A stretch of 64,000 nucleotides of DNA from an uncultured Bacteroidaceae bacterium. GTDB taxonomy: Bacteria; Bacteroidota; Bacteroidia; Bacteroidales; Bacteroidaceae. The stretch lies in contig CAJOJA010000007.1 in the NCBI GenBank assembly GCA_905234735.1, forward strand, positions 37,826-101,825. Direction: 5' to 3'. This document shows, in pieces, positions 1-11,100 of this stretch (positions are counted from its first letter, which is position 1; each line of letters begins with the position of its first letter). The notes under the pieces are model-generated. The model did no database searches. It was not told the origin of the DNA and worked only from the letters and a program-made list of their open reading frames with translations. Both the position numbers and the translations under genes were made by a program.

Positions 1-2
1 TG

Positions 3-407
3 TCCATGATTGCAGAGGTTGAGAATCTGGACTTCCCCGAGGACTACACACTGGGTGTATTCGTCAACGGTAAGTGTCGTGGACGTGGTCGCGTGGCTGT
101 TGATGGCAAGATGTTTGTCAGCGCAGTAGGTATCAGTGGCGAAAACGTAACCTTCAAGTTGGTGAACAACTTCACTGGCGATATACTGCCCGTAGAGGGT
201 ACCGTATCCTTCGGTATGGTCAAGGGATCGCTCCAGGCTCCCGTGAAGCTGAACGCAGGTGATGCAACCGGCATCAACAAGGTTGGCGGCACACAGCAGA
301 CCAACGAGATGTACGACCTGAGCGGTCGTCGCGTCACAGGCAGCCAGCGCGGTGTCATCATCGAGCGGATGGACAACGGCACAATCCGTAAGGTTGTGAA
401 GAAATAA
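3..407 (+). CDS. C-terminal end of a secreted/surface protein (truncated by window edge)
   Basis: The reading frame is open to the left edge, so only the last 134 or so residues are visible. They hold a beta-rich module built around 'LGVFVNGKCRGRGRV', which also occurs near the C-terminus of the next gene ('LGAFVGDECRGTA'). They end in a short tail 'MYDLSGRRV...GVIIERMDNG..RKVVKK'. Tails of this shape are typical of exported Prevotella/Bacteroides proteins and resemble T9SS C-terminal signals. The protein is therefore probably exported and surface-located. Its enzymatic or binding role cannot be judged from this fragment. A strong terminator follows the stop codon, so it belongs to a separate transcript from the operon starting at 547. 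Confidence 0.75.
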   Translation, partial: SMIAEVENLDFPEDYTLGVFVNGKCRGRGRVAVDGKMFVSAVGISGENVTFKLVNNFTGDILPVEGTVSFGMVKGSLQAPVKLNAGDATGINKVGGTQQTNEMYDLSGRRVTGSQRGVIIERMDNGTIRKVVKK

Positions 408-420
408 CATTCCTCTCCTA

Positions 421-475
421 TTCTGCGCGGTCGTCGAGTTACGCGTGTGACGGCCGCGCAGAATTATCTTTTTTT
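421..475 (+). terminator. Strong Rho-independent terminator
   Basis: A 14-bp stem (421-434 with 450-463, one G-U pair) with a 15-nt loop is followed by TTATC and seven T. It lies 13 bp after the stop of the upstream gene and separates it from the surface-protein operon. Confidence 0.9.
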
Positions 476-512
476 ACCTTATTATATATAACGTACGCGC
501 GCAGAGAACTGA

Positions 513-530
513 TGCGGGAGTGTACCCGCA
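513..530 (+). promoter_or_regulatory. Leader hairpin just before the operon's first start codon
   Basis: TGCGGG and CCCGCA form a 6-bp stem with a 6-nt loop. An upstream in-frame ATG at 520 sits inside this hairpin, while the ATG at 547 lies 16 nt downstream and begins a good signal peptide, so the hairpin supports 547 as the start. A regulatory role is possible but unproven. Confidence 0.45.
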
Positions 531-546
531 GAAAAGACTGATAGCA

Positions 547-3276
547 ATGAGGAAGACAGGCATATTGAGATTCATCTTGTCGATTTTGCTGCTCGCCACT
601 CTCCCCATGATGGTGTTGGCTGAAGATCCCATCTCGGCAGCATCTCCAGTGGCAGGCGGCTATAGTACTGTGGTCTATGCACGACTGTTTTGCGACAGTA
701 CCGACGTGACAGACAATGCGAACTATGAGGTGAATGCCCTCATGGGCGGTGAATCCCGCGCTGTGGGCACTGTCCAGTCTTTGTCCGACAGTAGTAAGAT
801 TCTGATGTTCCGCATCTGGGGCGATGTCGGCATGGGCGGCATTGACGAGACGGGGAAACCGATTACTTTCCTCATGCGCGACCTCGCTACAGGCAAGACC
901 TATGATGTGGTGTCTGAGGAGGCTATTACTTTCCGCGGCGACTACACCTATGGTATGCCAAGCGCTCCCATAGTACTTCGCTACAGCGAGGGGGAAAACA
1001 CCCCCATCGTGGCAGGCGGCTACAGTACCGTGGTCTATGCACAACTGTTTTGTGACAGTACTGACGTGACAGGCAATGCAAACTATGAGGTGAAAGCCCT
1101 CATGGGCGGTGAATCCCGCGCCGTGGGCACTGTCCAGGCTTTAGCCGACGGCAGTAAGATTCTGATGTTCCGCGTCTGGGGCGATGTCGGCATGGGCGGC
1201 ATTGACGAGACGGGACAACCGATTACCTTCCTCATGCACGACCTCGCTTCGGACAAGGATTACAGTCTCCAGGCAAATATACCTATTACCTTCCGTGGCG
1301 ACTACACCTATGGTATGCCAAGCGCTCCCATAAAGCTCAACTTCAGCACGGGACCCCAATCTACCATAGAAGAGCTCAAGGCCGCAAAGGACCATATCTA
1401 TGTATATAAGGACGAGGGCGACATCCGCGAGCGTATGGATGAACTTATTACTATCGTGCCAGCCCAAAACGAGGAGACATTCCACTGGGAAGTGGCAGAG
1501 GCCCAGACTCCTGGCATGATAACCTTCGACAGTATATTTATTAATGCCAACAAAGAAGGCGTTGCCAGGATGGTTGCGGTGGCAGACGCAGACCCGTCTA
1601 TTCGCAGTGCGGTCGTGACCGTAAACGTTATTAATCCCGCACGCACGCTTGTGGCTTCTGATGAGAGTCTTGTCGTAGAGAAGACCAGTCAGAACGACCT
1701 TGATGTGAGTGAGGACTTGAATGGCATGATTCACGTAGGTCCGCGAGGCTATAGCAGCATTCAGCTGGCTTATTCCTCAAGCAACTCCACGGTGGTGTCC
1801 ACCAGCTACGACAATGGACGAAAGCAACAGTCATTCCTGGCACACAAGGCGGGATCGGCCGTAATCACCACCTCTCTAACCTATTTCAACTGCTATAGCG
1901 AGCTTGACACCACCATCACCGTGGACATTACCGTCTACGTCTCGCTCCCCGTCACTGGCGTCACTGCAGATGTCAGCACCCTGCAGGTGGGCCGCGACAG
2001 TGTGGCCATTCTCACACTTAAGGCCGTTCCTGAGGGTGCATTCCTTACCTCCGAAAACATCAACCTGACGATTGCCGACACACGATTGGCCCAGTTGGGC
2101 GACTTTGAGGTAGAGGATGGTATCACATCCGTCGAGATACCCATCGAGGGTCTCTTCCCCGGCTCGACGTCTATCCTCAACGCTATTGAGCCAGAGGGCG
2201 AAGCCAAGGCCGTAGCTAAGATTGACGTAGTAGTTCCCCTGCAACTATCTGAAGGTTGGCAATGGGTGACCTGCTACCAGCCTACCTCCATCAGTGGCAA
2301 GGACCTTGAGGCCGCCTTCGGTAAGCGCCTCCTCGAAGTGCGTTCGCATTCCCAGACGCTGTTTAACGATCCCGACTATGGTTATATCGGCACACTCTAT
2401 GAGAGTGGCCTGGGGCAGAACGAATGTTACAAGATTCACATGGCCGAAGCTGCCTCCCATGTCTTTGAGCTCCCCAATGCTACCGTGGCACCATACGCCG
2501 GAGGATCCTTGGATATTGATGGCCGCTGGAGCTGGATTGCCAATCCCTATTATTGCGACCATCCCATTGAAGGCTATTTAACCGGAGCCATGGACGAAGA
2601 CATGATTGTGAGTCAGGACGGTTTTGCCATATTCATCGACGGGCATTGGGATGGTTCACTCGAGGTACTACGCCATGGGGAGGCTTACATGTATTTCGCA
2701 GAGTATAACTATGGCACCCTGCAGTTCAAGGCGGAAGGCTATGAGAGCGATGTAATAGAAGAAGACGAGGATGAAAACGAAGACGAAGACGAGAACGGAA
2801 ACGAAAATGAGGACGAGAATGAGGACGAGAATGAGGCATTCAGTCCCAGCAACAGTCATCGTTTCATGGACAATATGTGCGTGATAGCAACCCTCGACAG
2901 CAATTTACCCTCGATAGACAACTGCCAGTTAGGGGCCTTCGTGGGCGATGAGTGTCGCGGAACGGCTCGAAGCAAGGGAGGTCTTTTCTTCCTCACTGTT
3001 CACGGTGATGCTGGCGAAAAAGTTCATCTGCGACTCTATGACGAGGTTTCCGACACCTACTCCGATATCGAGGGGACGACGGAACTGCAACCCATTCTTG
3101 GCTCCATAAGAAAACCCCTTCTCATACACAAAGCCGACAATGAGACGCTGATACTTGATAACAAAGCTCCCGTGCAAGTCGATGACAGCTACTATACCCT
3201 GCAAGGCATCCAGTTGCGTCAGACTATTCAAAAAGGCATTTACATTCACAACGGACGTAAAGTAGTAGTAAGATAA
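547..3276 (+). CDS. Modular secreted surface protein with internal tandem duplication and acidic linker
   Basis: 909 residues from the ATG at 547, which starts a clear signal peptide (MRKTG..., cleavage near VLA-ED). Residues about 35-154 and 155-274 are near-identical copies of one 120-residue module. Ig-like beta regions follow to about residue 560. Next is a module with spaced G/W residues ('GWQWV', 'GFAIF...WDGSLE', 'GEAYMYF') of a kind often seen in T9SS cargo. Residues about 738-764 are almost only Glu, Asp and Asn. A 'GAFVGDECRGTA' beta domain then precedes the tail 'YTLQG...GIYIHNGRKVVVR', which looks like a sorting signal. It is the first of eight co-directional exported-protein genes; the next starts 38 nt downstream. 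The function is unrecognised; adhesion or assembly of a surface structure is an inference from context. Confidence 0.8.
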   Translation: MRKTGILRFILSILLLATLPMMVLAEDPISAASPVAGGYSTVVYARLFCDSTDVTDNANYEVNALMGGESRAVGTVQSLSDSSKILMFRIWGDVGMGGIDETGKPITFLMRDLATGKTYDVVSEEAITFRGDYTYGMPSAPIVLRYSEGENTPIVAGGYSTVVYAQLFCDSTDVTGNANYEVKALMGGESRAVGTVQALADGSKILMFRVWGDVGMGGIDETGQPITFLMHDLASDKDYSLQANIPITFRGDYTYGMPSAPIKLNFSTGPQSTIEELKAAKDHIYVYKDEGDIRERMDELITIVPAQNEETFHWEVAEAQTPGMITFDSIFINANKEGVARMVAVADADPSIRSAVVTVNVINPARTLVASDESLVVEKTSQNDLDVSEDLNGMIHVGPRGYSSIQLAYSSSNSTVVSTSYDNGRKQQSFLAHKAGSAVITTSLTYFNCYSELDTTITVDITVYVSLPVTGVTADVSTLQVGRDSVAILTLKAVPEGAFLTSENINLTIADTRLAQLGDFEVEDGITSVEIPIEGLFPGSTSILNAIEPEGEAKAVAKIDVVVPLQLSEGWQWVTCYQPTSISGKDLEAAFGKRLLEVRSHSQTLFNDPDYGYIGTLYESGLGQNECYKIHMAEAASHVFELPNATVAPYAGGSLDIDGRWSWIANPYYCDHPIEGYLTGAMDEDMIVSQDGFAIFIDGHWDGSLEVLRHGEAYMYFAEYNYGTLQFKAEGYESDVIEEDEDENEDEDENGNENEDENEDENEAFSPSNSHRFMDNMCVIATLDSNLPSIDNCQLGAFVGDECRGTARSKGGLFFLTVHGDAGEKVHLRLYDEVSDTYSDIEGTTELQPILGSIRKPLLIHKADNETLILDNKAPVQVDDSYYTLQGIQLRQTIQKGIYIHNGRKVVVR
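649..1368 (+). repeat. 360-bp in-frame tandem duplication
   Basis: Positions 649-1008 and 1009-1368 align at an exact 360-bp offset with no frame change. Long stretches are identical or differ only at third positions, for example around 720-780 against 1080-1140 and 936-972 against 1296-1332. Divergence is greatest at the junction (973-1008 and 1333-1368). The high DNA identity points to a fairly recent duplication or ongoing homogenisation. Confidence 0.9.
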
Positions 3277-3314
3277 TCGCCCGTATACCTGCTATACCAT
3301 AAAGAACGAAAACT

Positions 3315-5120
3315 ATGATTAGGCATATACACGATGATGCGAAGTACCGAGGTTCCTCTGTCAGGAAGATGCTCAGGCTGACAGTTCTCGCACTGGTACT
3401 CCATATCCCTCCCCTATGTGGACTCGGAGGGGCTTTTGCTCAGAACATCGACCAGATAGCCAAGAGCGACCCGCTCATCATTACGGGTGCCGTGGGCACG
3501 CAAAATACTTTTTACCATTCATCGATGGGCTATGACGGACGTTCGCAGTTGTCCAACACGTTGTATGCCAATCTGAACATCTCGTTCTACGGCATCAACA
3601 TGCCTTTCTCCTTCTACCTGAGCAATGGTACCGCCGTCTCGTGGAGCTATCCTCACTTTACCCTGAGTATGAGTCCGTCGTGGCGTGACTGGACACTTCA
3701 CCTCGGTGAGCGCTCCATGTCATTCTCCAATTATGTCTACAACTCACCTTTCTATGGTGTAGGTCTGGAATATAGCGGCCACAACATCCGTTTCGGAGCT
3801 TTCTATGGCAGGTTGAAGCGTGCCATCAGCGACGATCCCACCGATCCGGCTGCCCGTTCACCCCAATATTCGCGTTTCGGCTGGGGCTTCAAGGTGGGGT
3901 ACGGTACGGGCAAGAACTATATCGACCTCTTTGTGTTCCACGCAAAGGACCGCATTGGCAGTATCGACGAACACTGGCAGAACACCATTTGTCCACAGCA
4001 GAACCTAGCCATTGGTTTGAAGGGACGTGTCAGCTTCCTAAAGCATTTTTCGCTGTCGGCCAATGCTGCCACTTCGCTCTTCACCTACGACACTCGTGCC
4101 GAGGGTGTTCCCGACAGCATTATCGGCAAATGGGGCAAGATATTCGACGCCAAGTATACCAGTAGGGCACGCCTGGCCGGTGATGCTACCTTGAACTACA
4201 GCATGCGCAATTTCGGTCTCTCCCTGCAGTACAAATATGTACAACCTAATTACTCCACACTGGGTACAGGCTACGTGAGCAACAACTACACCAGCTACGG
4301 TGTGGCTTCCAATCTCAGTCTTCTCAAGGGACGTGTGACCATGAACGGAAACTTCAGCCACCAGCGCGACAACCTTAGCGGTGACCAGCTCTATACCACC
4401 AAGGGTCTCGTGTTTAACGGGGCCATGAACTGGCGTGTGAGCAATGCGATTAACCTCAATGCTGCATACAACGGTTACCAACAGAAGCAGACCGATGGCG
4501 TCATGCAGGTGAACGACAGCACAAGAGTAAATCGACTGATGCACAGTCTCACCTCCTCTGCCAACTATAACTTCCAGACCGACGAACTGCTACATGGCAT
4601 AGGCCTGAGCTACAACTTCTCCAAGAACCTGGACCGTAACAAACTAAGCAACGGTGTCGGCGATGTGAAAACACACGCTATCGGCGCAAACTATTCACTC
4701 ACCGTAGAACCGTGGGAAATGGCATTCACACTGGGCTACAATTTCCAAAAATCGAGTAGCCACAACAGCAACTTTACTACAAACATGTTGTCTTTCAATA
4801 CGGGCCGTGCATTTCTGAAGAACAAGGACTTGCGTATCGATGCCAGTCTCAGTTATGCAATAAACGAAGCACAAGGCACCAAGACCAACAGTTTCGGCAG
4901 CTACCTGTCTGCTGGTTATGCCATCAAGGAGGTACACCAGTTTAGCTTCTCTGCCGGATATAATCACTACAGGCAGAAATATGCTTCTGCAGAGGGTTCT
5001 GCCACTACAAAGAACTGGGATGTCAATATGAGCTTGAACTATAACTACACCTTCACGCTCTTAGAAATCAAGAAGAAAACGAAGGAGCAGCGGGAAAGCA
5101 AAAAATCGAAAAGAAAGTAA
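3315..5120 (+). CDS. Outer-membrane beta-barrel protein linked to the giant surface protein
   Basis: Up to 601 residues. A signal peptide is present; the most natural hydrophobic segment follows the internal Met at 3369 (MLRLTVLALVL...GAFA-Q), so the start may be 3315 or 3369. The mature protein is made of many alternating-polarity segments ending in aromatic residues ('NISFYGINMPFSFYLSN', 'FGWGFKVGYGTGKNYIDLFVFHA', 'YSLTVEPWEMAFTLGYNF'), the pattern of transmembrane beta-strands, and ends in a basic tail. I recall similar barrels, without a TonB plug, beside very large secreted proteins in other Bacteroidota. A role as outer-membrane conduit or anchor for the 3,937-residue neighbour, which starts 21 nt downstream, is an inference. 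Confidence 0.75.
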   Translation: MIRHIHDDAKYRGSSVRKMLRLTVLALVLHIPPLCGLGGAFAQNIDQIAKSDPLIITGAVGTQNTFYHSSMGYDGRSQLSNTLYANLNISFYGINMPFSFYLSNGTAVSWSYPHFTLSMSPSWRDWTLHLGERSMSFSNYVYNSPFYGVGLEYSGHNIRFGAFYGRLKRAISDDPTDPAARSPQYSRFGWGFKVGYGTGKNYIDLFVFHAKDRIGSIDEHWQNTICPQQNLAIGLKGRVSFLKHFSLSANAATSLFTYDTRAEGVPDSIIGKWGKIFDAKYTSRARLAGDATLNYSMRNFGLSLQYKYVQPNYSTLGTGYVSNNYTSYGVASNLSLLKGRVTMNGNFSHQRDNLSGDQLYTTKGLVFNGAMNWRVSNAINLNAAYNGYQQKQTDGVMQVNDSTRVNRLMHSLTSSANYNFQTDELLHGIGLSYNFSKNLDRNKLSNGVGDVKTHAIGANYSLTVEPWEMAFTLGYNFQKSSSHNSNFTTNMLSFNTGRAFLKNKDLRIDASLSYAINEAQGTKTNSFGSYLSAGYAIKEVHQFSFSAGYNHYRQKYASAEGSATTKNWDVNMSLNYNYTFTLLEIKKKTKEQRESKKSKRK

Positions 5121-5141
5121 AGTGCAGTAGAATACGATAAA

Positions 5142-8100
5142 ATGAGATATATCATGTCAGCAATACATTCCCTTTATAAGCAGCTTCGCCATACGTGGCG
5201 CGTCATCATCCTGTTGTGCACCGCACTCTTTGGGACAGGCGGTTTTGCCCATGCCGCCAATGAAGTGATGGTGAGTCTGAGTGCCCTTTACGACATCATG
5301 CCGCCAGATGCCAGTGTCTATAAGGAGACGCCGGAGAAGTTCTTTGTGGTGAACATCAACAACCCCCAGGACCATACCCTCACTATCTATCTGACATTGA
5401 AACTGGAGAAGCTGACAGGTGAGAAGTTCGTCATGGAACAGAAGGTGACGGCCAAGCCGCAGAATCCCATGTTCGCCATCACACTGCCAGCATCGACAGC
5501 CGTGACAGTCTCGTCCACTCAGTTGCACAATCATTTCCGCCACTTGGGACTGGGTAATTTCAATGTCACTGGAACGTTGCTTGGAAACGTGATGAGCGGC
5601 AATTTCGGTCTGCTGCCCGAAGGAGACTACATGGCCACGCTGACAGCCTATGAGTTCGACCCCACAGAGAAAATCAACGAAAAAAACAAGGTGGCTATCA
5701 GCGACCCGAAACTCTCAACCACACGCTTCAAGATTTGCTACAATGTGAAGGCACCGGAACTCAAAGTGCCATTGGGCGTGGTAAAACAGAAGCCTATTGA
5801 TGAGGAGGAAGAAGAGAAGCCGGAACAGACGTTTGCAGGAGTAGACTATGAGATTCCCGACGTAAACTTCGGTAATGTTAACACATGGACCTGGGTACAT
5901 CTCATGGAAGTGTGCGGCCAACTGCCAAACATGGAATATGAACTGGAATTCTATAATATGAAGAATGGTTCCAAGGGATATGCTACCAGTCCTGAGAATG
6001 CCATCAAGGATGGTAATGACCGCGTGTTGCTATATCCCGGTATGCTCGGTCCGAAGTTGAACAACGTTCAGTCGGCCACATTTGCCGTACCTAACCCCAA
6101 GACTTATTTCCAAGAGGGCGAGTACTATGCCGTACGCGTTCACGCTAAACCCATGGGGGGCACCTCCGCAAGCTCGAATGCCAAGCTTGCCACCTACCGT
6201 ATGTACGAAAATGACGGATATAGCGCACCCATCGTAGTGAGAGCCGTTTACGAGGGACAGAACAGACCCGATGTTGATGAGGATGATGACGACGATGATG
6301 ATGATGATGATGATGACGATGATGGCGATGACGACAAAGATAAGGACAAGAAAAAAGACAAGGACGATGATGATGATGACGATGATGACGATGACAAGGA
6401 CAAAAAGGGTGATATTGTTGTTATACAGAACGATGATGTCGTAAAGAATAAGGCATGGAAAGCCACTGTCACTCATCCCAAACTCAATAATCCTGACAAC
6501 AATGGTAACTGCTTTGGTGCCATCTACATAGAGGCTGCAAAAGACTATGATGTCAAGTGGGAGAAACCAGAGTTTGTGGAAGGTGACGAGGAGTTTGCAA
6601 AGAAGTTTGACTACACGTACAATATTAATATATATAAGGCACCCAACGATGCCTCTACATTTAGTGATATCATCACCAAGGACAACAAACCGCTCTACAC
6701 CGTTTCCAATCTTGAGTTCAAGAAGGACGATGAACTGAAACATACCGTACCCTGGAAGGAACTCTCGGGTGACAAAGAAAAGGACATCTCCCTTAGCGGA
6801 CACTATTTCATCGAGGTAACTGCAAATCCCGTGCCTCAACCCAAGGAAGGCCAGCTGCTGTTCTGCGCTCGCGGACAGAACTGCTGTACCTACACCATGT
6901 TCCTCACTGAGGACATTGTCTATGAAGACTGCGGTGCCCTCGTGGAATACGAGGACAAGAAGGTAGTGAGCCACGGAAAAACCATCGAAAAGAAGCGTGG
7001 TGAGATGAATGGCTTCCATGTGGTGTTTACTAAGCTGGAAGCCACTGACAAGGAAGAGACCACCTATTCTGGAACGGGCTACGTCAAATGGCAGCCCCTG
7101 AATATGGGTACCTATATTGCTATGTCCTTCACGGGCATCCGCCTCAATGAAAATATGGAGGTTATTTCCGGTACTGGTTCGGCAAGGCAGATGACCAACA
7201 GTGACGTAATTCCCTACGAACTCATCGACTACGCCGCCGCCAAGGCTGGAAACTGGGTGCAGAATACGCAAGCCTACAAGGACCTCTCAGAGGCAGCATC
7301 CACGGTAGGTGAAGCCCTGCAGCAGGCCACACAGTGGGTGGATTCAAAGACGGGTGTCGGAGCTGGCCAGAAACTCAATGAGGCGCAAAAGGCTGCCCAA
7401 AACAAAGTGCAGGAACTCTACGATGCTCACGTCACCAAATGGCGCGACCCCGACGAGGTGGCCAAGGCTTGTGGCGACTATTGGACCCAATATATTATGC
7501 CGGGACGTAACTATGGCAACACGCTTTTGAACTGGATTAAGGGCGGTTCGTACGACGATGTGGACGAGGATACCAGCCCCACCTTCCTACCCATCGGACT
7601 GCCGCAGAGTTTCCTGCCCGACAGCCTCGACATGGACATTCAGGTGATGAAGTTCGACCTGACTCCCACCAGGGCATCAGTAGGCGTAGCCGCCTTCTTC
7701 TACATGCCCGATGCCGTACGCATCGACAAGGCCGGTGAAGAAGTGAAAGACGGAACCAAACTGAGCACCGTACTGGCATTCGTGGCACCGCGCCTCTGTG
7801 TCAAGCCGACGGAGATATGGGCCAAGGAGGGCGAGTTCGGACTGCTCTATGACTTCAGCATCAAGGATATGAGCACCGGCTATACCTTCACGTTCCTTGC
7901 ACCTACCGACTATACCAAGCTAAACGATGGATGCGCCATACACTGGGAACAGGTGAAAGGCGAGACTAAGGTGAACATGATGGTGCTGGATGCCAAGATG
8001 ACCATACCCGGACTGCTCAACGAGGACCGTTCACGTATGGCCGAACTGCGCATCGGTGCCCGCATCGACGACTGGCGTGACTGGATGGCATGGATTCAAA

Positions 8101-11100
8101 TGGATGCCTTCCAACTCGAAGACCTCGATGGCTATGTCTTTAACGTGACTGGTGCCAACGGCATTCGTCTGGACCATTCGAAGGTGAAGAACCCTGACCT
8201 GAAGGACGCAAACGGATCGCCCCTCACCATCACCGAAATCTTCAAGGACGTACGCCGTGGGGACGACAGTGGACAGTATGGTTACAACTGGGCACATCCG
8301 AAACTGGGATTCCAGGGCGTGCCGAACGGCAAGGATCCCCTGAACTGGATGGGACTCTATGTCGACGAGATATCCATGACCTTCCCCAAGGGACTCTGCT
8401 TCAGCGACAAGGAAGACGCGAAGGACACTCCGCTCAAGCTGGGACTGCGCAACCTTTTGTGGGATAACTCCGGTGTGAGTCTGACGGCCTTTGTGGGGTC
8501 GAAAGAAAATCCCGTGGTTAAGCTCGAAACGGGACGTCTCGGTGGATGGGCGCTGAGTCTCGACGAGGTGGCCGTGAACGTCTTGCATAGTCAATTCAGC
8601 GATTGCCATTTCAGCGGCATGTTCGAAGTGCCGCTGCTCAAGGGAACCTTCGACTATGAATGCAAGATGAACTATGTGGTGGGTGAAGAGTTAGGAAAGC
8701 TATATGAGCAGCACAATGTCACCAACGGAAAGACGGATAAAAAGAAATTCCATCTGACCTTTAACACGACGCAACGCGATGAGATGAGTCTGGACTTCTG
8801 GTTAGGCGATGTTAACATCGACAAAGACGGTACATGGTTCAACATCGACTATCTCGACGGCAACACACAGGTTGAGTTCATGGCCAGTGGTACGATTACC
8901 GTTGGCGAGGCCAACGCGAACAAGACTGGCGGAAAAGTGGGAGATATACCTTTCGATATCCCTGGCATACGCTTTGCAGGTCTGCGCATGGCCAACTATA
9001 AGTATGACATTGCAAAACGTGATTTTGCAACAACATACGCAGAGAAACTGGCCAAGGGAACCTATAAGGATTCGAAAAAGGGCTTTGACCAAAATGCCTT
9101 CCAGGTTGGTTTGAACAAAGTATTGTCTGAGGCCGACTTCGAAGGTGGTAGCAAGGAAAATCCGTTCTACTTCAACATAGGACGTTGGAGCCTTGCTTCT
9201 GACGAAAAGAAAATGTGGGGCTTCCCCTTACGCGTGAAAGATATTGGCGTTGAGTCCGACAGCGGAAGCAAACGCATCGGACTTAAGTTCACGGGCGAAT
9301 TGGGACTCATCGGTGGTGGCAAGGACACAGACAAAGATGGTGAGGACGACAGTTGGGCCCTCACCGCAGGTGCCGGCATGACCATTTGGGCTAAGTATGA
9401 ATTCAATGGTTTTAAGGACCTGGGTAGTGCCTCGATAGAGTACGACGACTTTACGTTCCAGAAACTATACTTCAAAGATTGTTCCTTCGGTGGTGGAGCC
9501 GTCAAATTCAATGGCGAACTCAACTGGGAGGATAACGACGAGAAGAAGGGATTCCAAGGCGACCTCACGCTGACTGTGAAGGAACTCTTTGATGTCACTA
9601 TAGCTGGCGGCGTCTGGGAATTGAAGAAGGAAAACTACAAGAACGGTTACTTCTATGCCAATGTAGGTAATATGAATGTTCCCATGGGTCCCACGGGCGC
9701 CATCCTTAAACGGCTGTCCTGTGGCTTCTTCTGGAACCGCACCATGCCGACCGGCACCAAGTTGGACGATAAGGAGAATTTCCGCAAAGCCATGGCGGGT
9801 GGGGGAGTTGCCAAGAACAAATGCTTCGGACTCACGTTCGGACTTGGAATTGCATTCGCCAACGAGACGCTCTGTAGTGGCGACTTCAACGGCTTCATGG
9901 CCTACGACCTTGAACATGATGCCCTGACCCGTCTCACCCTACTAGGCGACATGGATGCCCTAAAAGGGCCGGAAGCAGAGAAAGGACTGCTTCGGGCTAT
10001 AGTAAAGATAGACTACGAGGATAATGTGGTCGAGTCGAAGGCATCGAAAGGAACTAAAAATCCCGTGGATCGCTGCCAGAGCTTCACGCTCAGTGCCACC
10101 GTCGATTTCAAAGCAGATTCCAAGGACGCAGTTGAACAGTTCCTTGGCAAAGGTACTATGGACAAACTGGAAGGTACACTTACCGAGGCTGCCAAGGCTA
10201 TAAAGGATAGCGGAATGGAAGAATTCAGTGCCAGCAAGGCCGACGAGGACAACAAGGGCGATGGCCAGACCTCTGGCAAAGATGGTGCCAAGAAAAATCT
10301 ATCCGCATCGGCCAGCGCATCGTTCAGCTTCGAGTTCCAGTTGCGCCACTATCCAGATAAGAAGGATACAAAGTGGCACGTCTATCTTGGCGAACCCTCA
10401 CGCGGAAAACGATGTGAGGTCGTGTTTATCGACTTCAAGTTCGACGCCAAACTACTCAAGGTATGGGCCAAAGCGTATGCCAATGCCTACCTATGCCTCG
10501 GTAACGAGCTACCCAAGGATGAGAATGGCGTATCGGGCGGTCTTCCCCCACTCCCCGACAAGTTGGTTCAGATTCTCGATGGCAATGATAAGAAATCCAG
10601 CAAAAGCGTAGAGACCAATGCCGATGTCTCCAATCTGGCGGCAGAGCGTACCAAACAGATTCAGAGTGGCCCCAGTGGTGCCGGCATCAAGGGCGGCATT
10701 CAGTTCGGTGCTGAACTCGGAGCTGAATTCGGTGTAGAGATTCCTATCGGCTACGTCAATGCCGGTGCCCTTATTGGTTTCGATGCCATTCTGAAGCAGT
10801 ACGGCGACTGCGCCTGCAGCGACGGCTCTAAACTTGGTGGCAAGAACGGATTCTATGCCATGGCACAAATCTATGCAGCCATGTGGGGCTCTGCCGGTGT
10901 CAGTCTTGACTTCGGTTTCTGGCGTGGCGACTTCCCCTTGGTGGATGTGGCATTCGGTGCCGTGCTCAAGGGTGGTTTCCCCAACCCGACCTGGGTCTAT
11001 GGCAAGATGCGTGTGAAGGGTGAAGTCCTGGATGGACTCATCTCCTTCAACAAAGCCATGGAACTCCGCATGGGTAAGGTGTGTGTGCCCGAAGTGGCTT

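Noticed and set aside
6270..6411. Frameshift or assembly error in the poly-Asp tract of the giant gene
   Set aside because: The frame is open for nearly 12 kb on both sides with consistent protein character, so the tract appears to be a true linker.
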